NCBI GenBank assembly: GCA_964595575.1
Contig: CAZQRA010000009.1
Coordinates: 9,843-73,842 of the forward strand
DNA: 64,000 bases
DNA from: PALSA-612 sp964595575
Lineage (GTDB): Bacteria > Actinomycetota > Thermoleophilia > Gaiellales > Gaiellaceae
Reading direction: 5' to 3'
Every line of letters starts with the position of its first letter. Position 1 is the first letter of the stretch. A model generated the notes under the pieces. The model saw only the letters and a list, made by a program, of their open reading frames with translations, did no database searches and was not told the origin of the DNA. The position numbers were made by a program, and so were the translations under genes. Below, piece after piece: positions 23,654-31,980 of the stretch.

Positions 23654-24811
23654 GTGGCGGAGGCGGTGGAGCGCGCGCTCGAGCTGAGCGCTCACTGGGA
23701 CGAGCAGCTCCGGAGAGAGCTTCCCGCCGGAGCATCCATCGTCGACGCCCACGTCCACCTGGGGACGGACATCGACGGCATGCGCGGCGACTACGAGGAG
23801 CTCCTGGGCCTCATGGACAGGTACGGCATCGAGCGGGCCTTCGTCTTCTCCATGGACGAGCCCGACCGCCACCCTGCCTTCCGCGTCCCCAACGACCGAA
23901 CCCTGGCCGCGGCCGAGCGCTCGCAGGGGAGGCTGATCCCGTTCGCCAGGCTCGACCTGGCCGAGAGCCCCGTCGAGGAGGCCGAGCGCTGTCTTGCCCG
24001 GGGGGCCCGCGGGATCAAGCTCCACCCCCGAGCCCAGGGATTCCTCCTCACCGACGAGCGCCTCGACTCCGTCTTCGCGCTCGCCGCCGAGCGAGGGGTG
24101 CCTATCCTCATCCACGGCGGCCGGGGCCTTCCTCCCATCGCCGGCGCCCTGGGGCGCCTGGCGGAGCGGCATCCCCGGGCCCAGCTCATCGTCGCCCACG
24201 CCGGGATCGCCGACCTGGCCGGCCTGGCGCGGGTCCTGGCCGGGCGGCCGGGAGCCTACTTCGACACCTCGGTGTGGAGCCCGCTCGACCTCCTCGACCT
24301 CTTCCGCCGGGTCCCTGCCGAGCAGATCGTCTACGCCTCCGACTACCCCTACGGGCAGCAGCCGGCCTCGCTCCTCCTCACCCTGCGCGCCGCCCGCGCC
24401 GCCGGGCTCGACGAGGGCCGGGCGAAGGCCGTGCTCGCCACCACCGCCGAGCGGATCGCCGCCGGCCTTCCCCCCAGCCCGCCGGGAGCGCCCGCGGGCT
24501 CGAGCGCCCTGGCCCAGCCGCTCGTCCTCGCCCGAATCCACAGCTACCTGTCCATGGTCGCTCCCCTCCTGTGGCTCCGCCAGCCCGACGCCTACGGGCT
24601 CCTGGGTCTCGCCCTCAATGCCTGCCGGGAGAGGGACGGAAGCGCGAGCGAGGAGACGCTGGAGCGCATCGGCGCGCTCCTCCTCGCCGCCCGGGAGCTG
24701 TGGCGCTCGGTCCCCGACGGCGAGAGCGAGGAGGAGAGAGCCCGCCGGGGTAGGCTCGCCTTTCGCCTCGTCCACCTCGCCCAGATCGAGGCGACCATCC
24801 CCTGCGCATGA
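23654..24811 (+). CDS. Amidohydrolase-family (PF04909-type) protein
   Basis: A 385-residue TIM-barrel hydrolase or decarboxylase from GTG 23654. Metal-binding signatures are VDAHVHLG near residue 30, GIKLHPRAQGF, ILIHGG, VAHAG and the terminal ASDYPYGQQP. The C-terminal 100 residues form an extra helical domain (QPLVLARIHSYLSMVAPLLWLR). Its stop overlaps the start of the molybdenum hydroxylase small subunit (ATGA), so it heads an operon with that enzyme and may act on the same substrate or its hydroxylated product. The substrate is unknown. Confidence 0.85.
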   Translation: MAEAVERALELSAHWDEQLRRELPAGASIVDAHVHLGTDIDGMRGDYEELLGLMDRYGIERAFVFSMDEPDRHPAFRVPNDRTLAAAERSQGRLIPFARLDLAESPVEEAERCLARGARGIKLHPRAQGFLLTDERLDSVFALAAERGVPILIHGGRGLPPIAGALGRLAERHPRAQLIVAHAGIADLAGLARVLAGRPGAYFDTSVWSPLDLLDLFRRVPAEQIVYASDYPYGQQPASLLLTLRAARAAGLDEGRAKAVLATTAERIAAGLPPSPPGAPAGSSALAQPLVLARIHSYLSMVAPLLWLRQPDAYGLLGLALNACRERDGSASEETLERIGALLLAARELWRSVPDGESEEERARRGRLAFRLVHLAQIEATIPCA

Positions 24812-25302
24812 GGGCTCAGGGCACGGTCGAGGCTCGGCTGACGGTGAACGGCCGCCCCGCGACGGTGGAGGTCGAGCCCCGCACCCTCCTCGTCCACGCC
24901 CTCCGGGAGGGACTCGGCCTCACGAGCGTCCACATCGGCTGCGACACCGGTCAGTGCGGAGCCTGCACCGTCCTCCTCGACGGGCGGGCGGTCAAGAGCT
25001 GCACGCTCCTCGCTCTCCAGGCGGAGGGGCACGAGGTGACGACGATCGAGGGCCTGGCCCCGGCCGGGGACCTACACCCGCTCCAGCGCGCCTTCGTCGA
25101 GCACCACGGCCTCCAGTGCGGCTTCTGTACCCCAGGCATGATCCTCGTCTCCGTCGACCTCCTCGCCCGCCACCCTCGGCCCGACGAGGGGACGGTGCGG
25201 CGCGCCCTCCGCGGCAACCTCTGCCGGTGCACGGGGTACCAGCCCATCGTGGACTCGGTGCTGGCGGCAGCGGGCGAGCGTGGGAAGGAGGCGGCGAGGT
25301 GA
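24808..25302 (+). CDS. Molybdenum hydroxylase, 2Fe-2S small subunit
   Basis: A 164-residue iron-sulfur subunit of the xanthine oxidase/CO dehydrogenase family. The plant-type 2Fe-2S cluster ligands are Cys45, Cys50, Cys53 and Cys65; the second cluster uses Cys104, Cys107 (QCGFCTPGM), Cys139 and Cys141 (CRC). It carries electrons from the molybdenum site to FAD. It overlaps the amidohydrolase and the FAD subunit by four bases on each side, giving tight translational coupling. Confidence 0.95.
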   Translation: MRAQGTVEARLTVNGRPATVEVEPRTLLVHALREGLGLTSVHIGCDTGQCGACTVLLDGRAVKSCTLLALQAEGHEVTTIEGLAPAGDLHPLQRAFVEHHGLQCGFCTPGMILVSVDLLARHPRPDEGTVRRALRGNLCRCTGYQPIVDSVLAAAGERGKEAAR

Positions 25303-26126
25303 TCCCCGCCCCCACCGAGTACATACGCCCGGCCACGCTGGAGGAGGCCCTCGATGCCCTCGCCCAGCCGGAGGCGCGGCCGCTCGCCGGCGGCCAGTCG
25401 CTCGTTCCCGCCATGAGGCTGCGCCTGGCCCGGCCCTCGCTGGTCGTCGACATCGGCCGGCTCGACCTCCGCCGTACAGCGAGCGAGGACGGCCAGCTCC
25501 GCGTCGGCGCCCTCGTGACCTGGGACGAGCTCTCCTCCGCGCCGGCCCTCCAGAGGCCGGAGCTGGCAGCGGTGGCGGAGTGCGCGTCGGGCATCGGCGA
25601 CCTCCAGGTGCGCAACCGGGGCACGCTGGGAGGCGGCCTTGCCCATGCCGACCCTGCCTCCGACATGCCGGCGGTGGCGCTGGCCCTGGGAGCGCGCGTC
25701 TTCGTACGCTCGAAGGAGGGGGACCGGGAGCTGGCCGTGTCCGATCTCTACCTCGGCCCCTTCCTCACGGCTCTCCGCTCCGGCGAGCTCATCCTCGAGG
25801 TGCGGCTGCCCGTTCCTCCCCCCGGCTCGGGGTCCGCCTACGTGTCCGTCGAGCACCCCGCTTCCGGCTTCGCCCTCGCCGGCGCCTGCGCCCTCGTCCT
25901 CCCCGACGGGAGCACCCGACTGGCGGTCACCGGCGTGGCCGATAGGCCCCTGCTCCTCCCCGAGGGCGTGGAGGTCCACGAGGCGCTCGCCGATCTCGAC
26001 GTCCTGGCGGATCACCTCGCCCCCGCCGCCTACCGCCGTCACCTCGCCGGCGTCTGCTGCCGGCGGGCGCTCGACCGAGCGCGGGCGAGGGCCGAGGGCG
26101 AAGACGAGGGGCGGAGGAGGCCGTGA
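25299..26126 (+). CDS. Molybdenum hydroxylase, FAD-binding medium subunit
   Basis: A 275-residue FAD subunit of the xanthine/CO dehydrogenase family. Seen: PLAGGQSLVPAMRLRLARPS (FAD pyrophosphate loop), the second flavin motif VRNRGTLGGGLAHADPASD-type sequence near residues 108-126, and the C-terminal half typical of CoxM/XdhB. GTG 25299 overlaps the small-subunit stop (GTGA) and is the evident start. It hands electrons from the 2Fe-2S subunit to NAD+ or a quinone; the acceptor is unknown. Confidence 0.93.
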   Translation: MIPAPTEYIRPATLEEALDALAQPEARPLAGGQSLVPAMRLRLARPSLVVDIGRLDLRRTASEDGQLRVGALVTWDELSSAPALQRPELAAVAECASGIGDLQVRNRGTLGGGLAHADPASDMPAVALALGARVFVRSKEGDRELAVSDLYLGPFLTALRSGELILEVRLPVPPPGSGSAYVSVEHPASGFALAGACALVLPDGSTRLAVTGVADRPLLLPEGVEVHEALADLDVLADHLAPAAYRRHLAGVCCRRALDRARARAEGEDEGRRRP

Positions 26127-28396
26127 CAAGCCCCATCGGCCTGCGCCGACCCCGCCTGGACGCTCCCCAGAAAGTCAGGGGCGAGACCCGCTACGCCGCC
26201 GACCTCTCCCCTCCCGGCCTCCTCCACGCTCGCCTCGTGCTGAGCTACGAGCCGCACGCGCTGCTCCGGCGCATCGACGCCCAGGCCGCGCTTGCCTTGC
26301 CTGGAGTGGTGGCCGTCCTTGCCGCCGGCGACCTTCCCCTGGCGGGAGCAGGATCGGATCGTGCCGCCGAGCCCCTAGCCAGGGAGGAGGTCGTGTTCAC
26401 GGGGCAGCCGGTGGCCATGGTCGTGGCCGAGAGCGAGGCCGCGGCCGAGGACGGCGCGGAGGCGGTGGCCGTCGAGTACGACCCGCTGCCCGCCGTGGTC
26501 GACCTCGAGCAGGCCATGGCCCCCGGAGCCCCCCTCGCCCGCCGCCAGGCAGGAGAGGGCGCGACCGATCTCGAGTCGATCCACGCGGAGGCCGGGGCTG
26601 CCGCCTCGACCGAGGAGGAAGAGCCTCTGTCGGCCAACGTGCTCAAGCGCATCCGTCGCCGGGAGGGGGACGTCACCTCCTCCCTGGCCGAGTGCGACGT
26701 CGTCTGCTCCGGCACCTTCCGCACCCCCTGGGTCTACCAGGCCTACATGGAGCCCCAGGTGGCCACCGCCTGGATCGATCCCGACGGCACCTTGGTCGTG
26801 ACCGCAAGCACGCAAGGGGCCTTCGTCACCCGGAGCGAGTTGGCCCGCGTCCTCGGTCTCCCCCTCGATCGGGTGCGCGTGCAGGCAGCCCCCCTGGGGG
26901 GCGCCTTCGGCGGGAAGTTCGCCCTCATCGAGCCTCTGGCGGCAGCGGCGGCGCTCGCCCTCCGCCGGCCCGTGCGGCTCGCCCTCACGCGCAGCGAGGA
27001 CTTCGCCGCCACCAACCCTGCCTCCGCCCAGGTCATGGAGCTCCGGGCGGGAGCGCGCAAGGACGGCACCCTGGTCGCCCTGGAGGCCCGGATCGTGGTC
27101 GATCGGGGCTCCAACGCAGGTTGGGGGGTGGAGGACATCACCTCCCTCCTCATCGCCGGCCTCTACCGCTGGCAGGCCTACGACATCCGCGCCTACGCGG
27201 TCCAGACGAACCGCTTCCCGTTCGGGGCCTACCGAGCGCCGGGAGCGCCCCCGGCCGCGTTCGCGCTGGAGTCCATCCTGGACGAGCTGGCCCGAGCGCT
27301 CGACCTCGACCCCATGGAGCTGCGCCTGCGCAACCTCGTCCGGGAGGGAGACCTGGGCGTGAACGGCAAGCCCTTCCCCCCGCTCGGGGCTCGCGAGTGC
27401 CTCGAGCGCGCTCGCCGGCATCCCATCTGGCAGCGGCGGGACGAGCTCCCGGACGGCGAGGGAGTGGGCGTCGCTCTCGGCTACTGGCCGGGGGGCACCG
27501 AGCCGGCTGCCGCCGTGTGCCGGGTGGATGCCGACGGCACCCTCATCGTGGTCACCTCCGCCGTCGACATGACCGGTACGGACACGGGCTTCGCCGTCAT
27601 CGCCGCCGCCGCCTTCGGCGTTTCCCCCGAGCGCGTTCGGGTGGTCTCGGCGGACACCGCCCTCGGCCCGTACGCGGGGGCGAGCGGGGGCAGCAAGGTC
27701 ACCTACACGGTGGGCCGGGCGGTGCAGCGGGCAGCCGAGGCCGCCCGCGACAAGCTCCTCCAGGCAGCGGCCGAGGAGCTCGAGATCGCCCCCTCCGACC
27801 TCGAGGTGGTGGACGGCGTGGTGCGGGCGGTGGGAGCCCCCGACCGCTCCATCACCGTCGAGGAGCTGGCGCGGAGGACGCTTCGCTTCGGCGGCCGCCA
27901 TGAGCCGATCGAGGGCTGGGGCGGCTCCGCCCAAACCACCCTGGCACCCTCGGCGGCCGTCCACCTCGCCCACGTCCGCGTCGACCGAGATACCGGCGAG
28001 ATCGAGCTCGTCGACTACGCCGTCGTCCAAGACGTGGGCCGGGCCCTCAACCCCGCCCTCGTCGAGGGGCAGATGCTGGGCGGGACCGCTCAGGCGATCG
28101 GGTGGGCCCTGTACGAGGAGCTCGTCCACGACCAGCACGGCCAGCTCCTCACCGGCTCGTTCCTCGACTACGCCATCCCCACCGCGGAGCGCCTGCCCCG
28201 CATCGACACCGTGATCGTGGAGGTGCCGGCCCCCGAGGGCCCCTTCGGGGCCAAGGGCATCGGCGAGGCCCCGGTCGTGGCCGGCCCCGCCGCCATCGCC
28301 AACGCCGTGGCCGGGGCGACTGGAGCGCGCCTGCGACAGCTGCCCATGACGGCGGCGCGGGTATGGGCCGCCCTGGCTGAAGGCCGGGGGACGTGA
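26123..28396 (+). CDS. Molybdenum hydroxylase, molybdopterin large subunit
   Basis: A 757-residue catalytic subunit binding the molybdopterin cytosine or guanine dinucleotide cofactor. The N-terminal a/b hammerhead (PQKVRGETRYAADL) is followed by cofactor motifs GGAFGGKF, FGAYRAPGAP, GASGGSKVTYTVGRA and the active-site Glu715 in GAKGIGEAP. The AYRCSFR loop that defines copper-containing CO dehydrogenase is absent (AYRAPG instead), so this is a form II or other aromatic/purine/aldehyde hydroxylase, not CoxL. GTG 26123 overlaps the medium-subunit stop. Subunit order small-medium-large is less common than medium-small-large. The substrate is unknown. Confidence 0.93.
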   Translation: MTSPIGLRRPRLDAPQKVRGETRYAADLSPPGLLHARLVLSYEPHALLRRIDAQAALALPGVVAVLAAGDLPLAGAGSDRAAEPLAREEVVFTGQPVAMVVAESEAAAEDGAEAVAVEYDPLPAVVDLEQAMAPGAPLARRQAGEGATDLESIHAEAGAAASTEEEEPLSANVLKRIRRREGDVTSSLAECDVVCSGTFRTPWVYQAYMEPQVATAWIDPDGTLVVTASTQGAFVTRSELARVLGLPLDRVRVQAAPLGGAFGGKFALIEPLAAAAALALRRPVRLALTRSEDFAATNPASAQVMELRAGARKDGTLVALEARIVVDRGSNAGWGVEDITSLLIAGLYRWQAYDIRAYAVQTNRFPFGAYRAPGAPPAAFALESILDELARALDLDPMELRLRNLVREGDLGVNGKPFPPLGARECLERARRHPIWQRRDELPDGEGVGVALGYWPGGTEPAAAVCRVDADGTLIVVTSAVDMTGTDTGFAVIAAAAFGVSPERVRVVSADTALGPYAGASGGSKVTYTVGRAVQRAAEAARDKLLQAAAEELEIAPSDLEVVDGVVRAVGAPDRSITVEELARRTLRFGGRHEPIEGWGGSAQTTLAPSAAVHLAHVRVDRDTGEIELVDYAVVQDVGRALNPALVEGQMLGGTAQAIGWALYEELVHDQHGQLLTGSFLDYAIPTAERLPRIDTVIVEVPAPEGPFGAKGIGEAPVVAGPAAIANAVAGATGARLRQLPMTAARVWAALAEGRGT

Positions 28397-28947
28397 TCGC
28401 CGCGGTCGTCCTCGCCGCCGGGGCCGCCACCCGGTTCGGAGCGCCCAAGCAGCGGCTGCTTCTGGAGGAGGTGCTCCGACGGGTGAGGGCAAGCTCGGTG
28501 GACGAGGTGGTAGTCGTCGTAGGGGCGCACGAGGTGGCTGTAGACGCTCCCACCGTCCACTGCCCGGAGTGGCAGCGGGGCCCCGGGGCCTCGCTCCGCT
28601 GCGGCCTGGCGGCGCTCCCCGCCGAGGTGGAGGCAGCGGTGGTGGTACTCGCCGACGGGCCCGACCTCGCTCCCCAAGCGATCGACCGCCTCATCCAGGC
28701 CTGGCGAGGTGGTGGGGGAGACCTCCTGGCCGCTTCCTACGGCGGCTATCGCGGTCACCCGGTCCTGCTCGCCCGCTCCCTCTGGCCCTCGATACCCGAC
28801 GAGGGAGCCAGGGCGCTCCAGCCGACCCTCATTCCCTGCGACGACCTGGGACCGCCGGGCGACGTCGACTACCCCCAGGACCTGCCCCCGCGGCTGCGGG
28901 GGCGGAGTCTCACTCGGCGGTCCGGAGCGCCGCCAGCCTCTCCTTGA
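28393..28947 (+). CDS. Molybdenum cofactor cytidylyltransferase-like NTP transferase
   Basis: A 184-residue MobA/MocA-family protein. The signature VVLAAGAATRFGAPKQ is at the N-terminus, then CPEWQRGPGASLRCGLAAL and VVLADGPDLAPQAIDRLI, and GHPVLLAR, as in MocA, which adds CMP to molybdopterin for hydroxylases. GTG 28393 overlaps the large-subunit stop, so the cofactor-maturation gene is co-expressed with the enzyme. No XdhC-like insertion factor is adjacent. The 3' end overlaps the end of the convergent anti-sigma gene by 38 bases; its last 20 residues may be non-conserved. Confidence 0.88.
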   Translation: MIAAVVLAAGAATRFGAPKQRLLLEEVLRRVRASSVDEVVVVVGAHEVAVDAPTVHCPEWQRGPGASLRCGLAALPAEVEAAVVVLADGPDLAPQAIDRLIQAWRGGGGDLLAASYGGYRGHPVLLARSLWPSIPDEGARALQPTLIPCDDLGPPGDVDYPQDLPPRLRGRSLTRRSGAPPASP

Positions 28948-29149
28948 GCTCAGGCGACATCTCCTCGCAGCAGGCCTGCTTGATGTAGCGGCGCAGGCTC
29001 TCCTCGAACCGGTACCGCTTGGCGCAGTAGCCGCAGCGGGCCAGGTGCGCCTCTGCTTCCCGACGCTCGGCCTCGCTCAGCTCCCGATCGAGGTAGGGCT
29101 GCATGAGCTCCTCGCACTTCCGGCAAGGATCGCTGTCCACTCCGGTCAT
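28910..29149 (-). CDS. Zinc-containing anti-sigma factor, RsrA-like
   Basis: A 79-residue ZAS-family anti-sigma factor. The zinc motif His35-x3-Cys39-x2-Cys42 (AHLARCGYC) and an N-terminal Cys9-x2-Cys12 (CRKC) are present; in RsrA of Streptomyces oxidation of such cysteines releases the sigma factor. A further Cys59-Cys60 pair lies in KQACCEE. It overlaps the upstream sigma gene stop (ATGA), the standard arrangement for an anti-sigma with its partner. Cytoplasmic, no membrane segment, so a thiol/disulfide stress signal is expected. Confidence 0.9.
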   Translation of the reverse strand: MTGVDSDPCRKCEELMQPYLDRELSEAERREAEAHLARCGYCAKRYRFEESLRRYIKQACCEEMSPELKERLAALRTAE

Positions 29150-29748
29150 CGACTACCTCCGACGGCGCGCTCCGCCAGCTCGCGCTTCAAGATACGTCTA
29201 CCACGGTGGAGTCGGGACATGACGGTGCCGATGGGGATGTCGAGGATCTGGGCAGCGTCCTTGTAGGTGAAGTCGCCGATGTCGACCAGCACGAGCACGT
29301 CCCGAAAGTCGTGGGGGACCGCCGACAGCGCGGCCACGATGTCGTCCTGGGAGAGGCGCTCCACGATCCGCTCCTCGTCCGGGCTCGCCGCCGGAAGGGC
29401 CTCCTCTAAGCGGTTGTAGAGGAAGTAGTCGCCCTCCTCCAGGGGTTGGCTGTCGGGGGCGCGCTGGAGGCGGCGGCCGCGGTCGATGTTGAGGTTGGCC
29501 AGGATGCGCAAGAGCCACGCGCGCAGGTTCGTGCCCGGGGTGTAGGAGCGCCAGCTGCGAAAGGCGCGGGCGTAGGTCTCCTGCACCAGGTCCTCGGCCT
29601 CCTCCTTGCTCGCCGCCAGCCGCCGGGCCACCCTGTACACCTGGTCTGCCAGCTCCAGCGCCTCCTCCTCGAACCGAACGCGGTCGCGCGCCCTCGCCGC
29701 GAGCTTGCGGGGCCGGGAGTTGCCGGTCGCCTCGCCCATCCCAGCCAC
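29146..29748 (-). CDS. ECF sigma factor, SigR/SigH type
   Basis: A 200-residue group 4 sigma factor. Region 2 shows YRVARRLAASKEEAEDLVQETYARAFRSW and LRAWLLRILANLNIDRGRR; region 4 shows SAVPHDFRDVLVLVDIGDFTYKDAAQILDIPIGTVMSRLHRGRR. The linker FLYNRLEEA is typical of SigR/SigH of actinobacteria, which control thioredoxin and thiol homeostasis. The RsrA-like gene overlaps its stop. A GGAAT-N18-GTT motif upstream fits an autoregulated SigR promoter. Start ATG at 29748. Confidence 0.93.
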   Translation of the reverse strand: MAGMGEATGNSRPRKLAARARDRVRFEEEALELADQVYRVARRLAASKEEAEDLVQETYARAFRSWRSYTPGTNLRAWLLRILANLNIDRGRRLQRAPDSQPLEEGDYFLYNRLEEALPAASPDEERIVERLSQDDIVAALSAVPHDFRDVLVLVDIGDFTYKDAAQILDIPIGTVMSRLHRGRRILKRELAERAVGGSR

Positions 29749-29774
29749 CCTAGCAGCGGCTCTTGCAGACCGGC

Positions 29775-29800
29775 AACGAGGCTCGACGGCCCCCTATTCC
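29775..29800 (-). promoter_or_regulatory. SigR-type autoregulatory promoter
   Basis: Read leftward: GGAAT (29800-29796), exactly 18 bases, then GTT (29777-29775). This matches the GGAAT-N18-GTT consensus known for Streptomyces SigR targets and lies about 25 bases before the sigma gene ATG. The -35 overlaps the stop codon of the upstream HMA-domain gene. Confidence 0.72.
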
Positions 29801-30018
29801 TCGTGGGGGAGAGGGGCGACCTCGAGGAAGCCGGCCTCGGCGAGGGCGGCCACCAGGGCCTGGCGCGAGGTCAGCCCGTCGTCCCAGACGAGGGTGACCT
29901 GGCCGAGCAGGTTGGCGGTAGCCGCCTCCAGGCCGGGGTGGTCGGAGAGCGCCGCCGCCAGCCGGGCCACGCAGCGCTCACAGCGGATCCCGCTGACCTG
30001 GATCGTCTCCCTGGGCAC
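29794..30018 (-). CDS. Heavy-metal-associated (HMA) domain protein, CopZ-like
   Basis: A 74-residue single HMA domain from GTG 30018. The metal-binding loop reads GIRCERCVARLAAALSDHPG (Cys-x2-Cys), followed by TANLLGQVTLVWDDG and a C-terminal AALAEAGF helix: the ferredoxin-like fold of copper chaperones. It would shuttle Cu+ or a similar soft metal in the cytoplasm; no copper ATPase is adjacent. Position upstream of the redox sigma factor may be chance, though copper stress and thiol stress are linked. Confidence 0.8.
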   Translation of the reverse strand: MPRETIQVSGIRCERCVARLAAALSDHPGLEAATANLLGQVTLVWDDGLTSRQALVAALAEAGFLEVAPLPHEE

Positions 30019-30164
30019 CGGCTCATGGTACCGAGCGCCCGGCCGGGTCCCGCTACGCCCTCTCCCAGGCCGCGGCCGGAGGCAGCGAGCTCGCGCTCTC
30101 CTCGCCCGCCCGGCCGGGAGCCTCTCCGCGGGCAACCGGGAGGGGCGGCGACCGGGCAGGCGCC

Positions 30165-30524
30165 CTACCTGCCGCGGATACCGTGCACCGGCCGGCCGGC
30201 GGCCTCCCAGGCGTAGTAGGAGGCGCTGGGCCCGAAGGAGGGCCGGTACTCCACGATGCGGGGGTTCCTGCCCACCTGCTTCGCTCGCTCGGCATGCCGC
30301 AGGAGGTTGGGGTCGTCCCGCTCCTGCCAGACGAGGATGAGGTGGGCGGCGGTCATGAACTCGGCCACGAAGTCGCAGCCGGGGGCGGGGCAGGGGAAGG
30401 GATCGGTGGCGACGCAGAACCAGCCCGTGTGGTCGTCTCCCCCCTCCTCGCGCCAGAGCTCCTCCTCGGGCACGAGCTCGATCTCGACGAGCAGCATGCC
30501 GGGCTTCGGCGTCTCCTCGCTCAT
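30165..30524 (-). CDS. Hypothetical protein with a possible zinc-binding segment
   Basis: A 119-residue protein from ATG 30524 that I do not recognise. The middle reads WFCVATDPFPCPAPGCDFVAEFMTAAHLILVW, with three or four Cys and a His in a C2H2-finger-like spacing (CPAPGC, then H about 12 residues later). The C-terminus is Gly/Arg-rich. There is no membrane segment. Its neighbours are the HMA protein downstream and a terminator-like hairpin and HtrA upstream on the same strand. Confidence 0.65.
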   Translation of the reverse strand: MSEETPKPGMLLVEIELVPEEELWREEGGDDHTGWFCVATDPFPCPAPGCDFVAEFMTAAHLILVWQERDDPNLLRHAERAKQVGRNPRIVEYRPSFGPSASYYAWEAAGRPVHGIRGR

Positions 30525-30563
30525 GCATCTAAAGCTAGACGATGGGAGCAGGGCTACAACCGA

Positions 30564-30598
30564 GTTAGGGGCCCCGGGCAGGCGGCGGGGCCCCTAAC
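30564..30598 (-). terminator. Hairpin terminator after htrA
   Basis: GTTAGGGGCCCCG (30564-30576) pairs perfectly with CGGGGCCCCTAAC (30586-30598) across nine bases, a 13-pair stem. It lies downstream of the leftward HtrA gene and upstream of the 119-residue gene, so it probably ends the htrA message. Confidence 0.7.
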
Positions 30599-30672
30599 GT
30601 CAGACCCGCCGGGCCGTGGCGACTCGGCCTGAGGCGGGGCGGCCCCATGCAAGCCGGGGCCGATGCGGGCGG

Positions 30673-31890
30673 CTACCCGGAGGGAGTGGGAGGCTGCCGC
30701 CCAAGCTTCACCTCGATCGTCATCGGTCGGTCTCCGCGGTAGATCTCCAAGGTCAGGCGATCGCCCGGTCGCTTGGCCCCGATTACGTCGCGCAGGCGGG
30801 GGATGGAGGTCACCCGTAACCCGTCAGCCTTGACGATCACGTCCCCGCCCAGCGTGTAGCTCTCGCCGGCCAAGGTCACCTCCGTCGTGCCGCCTCGCAG
30901 CCCCGCCTTGGCAGCGGCGCTACCCGGCTCCACCCGCTCCACGATGACCCCGCTCGCTACCGGCAGCCGGAAGACACGGGCCAGGTCGGGGGTGATGGCC
31001 TGCGCTTGAATCCCGAGGTAGGCGTGCTCCACCCGGCCGTGCTTGAGGATCTGGGCCACCACTGTCTTCACCGTGTTGGAGGGGATGGCAAAGCCGATGC
31101 CAACGTTGCCCTCAGCCCCGGTGTCCCCTGTCTCGATCTGGGAGTTCACCCCGATCACCTCGCCCCGAGCGTTGATGAGGGGGCCGCCCGAGTTTCCCTT
31201 GTTGATGGGCGCGTCGGTCTGGATGACGTGGTCGATCGTGTACTGGTTGGGAGCCGTGATCTGGCGTTGCAGGGCGCTGACGATGCCGGCGGTGACCGAG
31301 CGCGCGTAGCCGAACGGATTGCCGATGGCCACCACCTGGTCTCCCACCCGCACCTGGTCGGAGTCGCCTAGAGGTAGAGGAGTGAGTGCCCGCGAGCCCA
31401 CGTCCACCTTGAGGACAGCCAGGTCGGTCGAAGGATCGCTGCCCACTACCCGCGCCTTCACGCTGGTGTTGTTGGAAAACCCGACCCGGATGTCCTGGGC
31501 GCCCTCGATCACGTGGTAGTTGGTGACGACGTGGCCCGCCTTGTCGATCACGAAGCCGGAGCCGAGGGCGCGGCGTTGCTCTTCCTGAGGCAGGCCGAAG
31601 GGATTGCCGAAGAAGGGATCGGGGGGAACGCTGACGGTGCTCGTGGCCGTGATCTGCACCACGCCGGGGGCGCTCCGCCGGTAGATCTCGTAGATGGAGA
31701 GGGGCCGGCCGGGCTGCACGAAGGCAGCGGCGGGGGCGCTCTGGGGCACGCTGGCGATCTCGCGGATGGTGGTGGTCGTACCGCCGCCCAGAGCCCCCAG
31801 CCCGGCGGCGATGCCCAGAGCCAGGCCGGCGCCGGCCGCTCCGGCGGCGACGTAGGCGAGGGCGCGCGTCAGGTGGTCCCGGGCGTCCAC
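30673..31890 (-). CDS. HtrA/DegP-type serine protease with PDZ domain
   Basis: A 405-residue envelope protease. An N-terminal hydrophobic segment (about residues 10-35) anchors it to the membrane. The trypsin-like domain has the triad His126 (TNYHVIEG), Asp156 (STDLAVLKV) and Ser234 (GNSGGPL). A single PDZ domain occupies about residues 300-395 (YLGIQAQAI, GVIVERVEPGSAAAKAGLRGG). GTG 31890 is the start. It degrades or refolds damaged exported proteins. A long palindrome at 31914-31941 lies in its promoter region and a hairpin terminator follows it. Confidence 0.94.
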   Translation of the reverse strand: MDARDHLTRALAYVAAGAAGAGLALGIAAGLGALGGGTTTTIREIASVPQSAPAAAFVQPGRPLSIYEIYRRSAPGVVQITATSTVSVPPDPFFGNPFGLPQEEQRRALGSGFVIDKAGHVVTNYHVIEGAQDIRVGFSNNTSVKARVVGSDPSTDLAVLKVDVGSRALTPLPLGDSDQVRVGDQVVAIGNPFGYARSVTAGIVSALQRQITAPNQYTIDHVIQTDAPINKGNSGGPLINARGEVIGVNSQIETGDTGAEGNVGIGFAIPSNTVKTVVAQILKHGRVEHAYLGIQAQAITPDLARVFRLPVASGVIVERVEPGSAAAKAGLRGGTTEVTLAGESYTLGGDVIVKADGLRVTSIPRLRDVIGAKRPGDRLTLEIYRGDRPMTIEVKLGRQPPTPSG

Positions 31891-31913
31891 GACTTCACGT
31901 ATAGCGCCGCCCC

Positions 31914-31941
31914 CTTAACCGAGGGTTGTCCCTCTGTTAAG
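31914..31941. promoter_or_regulatory. 28-base palindrome upstream of htrA, candidate operator
   Basis: CTTAAC-c-GAGGG (31914-31925) mirrors CCCTC-t-GTTAAG (31930-31941) around TTGT. The ends are AT-rich against a GC-rich background. It lies 24 bases before the htrA start and 40 before the divergent DUF2905 gene, so a regulator bound here could control both. Confidence 0.5.
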
Positions 31942-31980
31942 CATCGGTTCAGCGACAGGCGAGGCTAGCCTGAGGACGGC

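Noticed and set aside
26123..28396. CO dehydrogenase large subunit (CoxL)
   Set aside because: The diagnostic AYRCSFR copper-site loop is absent (AYRAPG), so only a general molybdenum hydroxylase call is supported.
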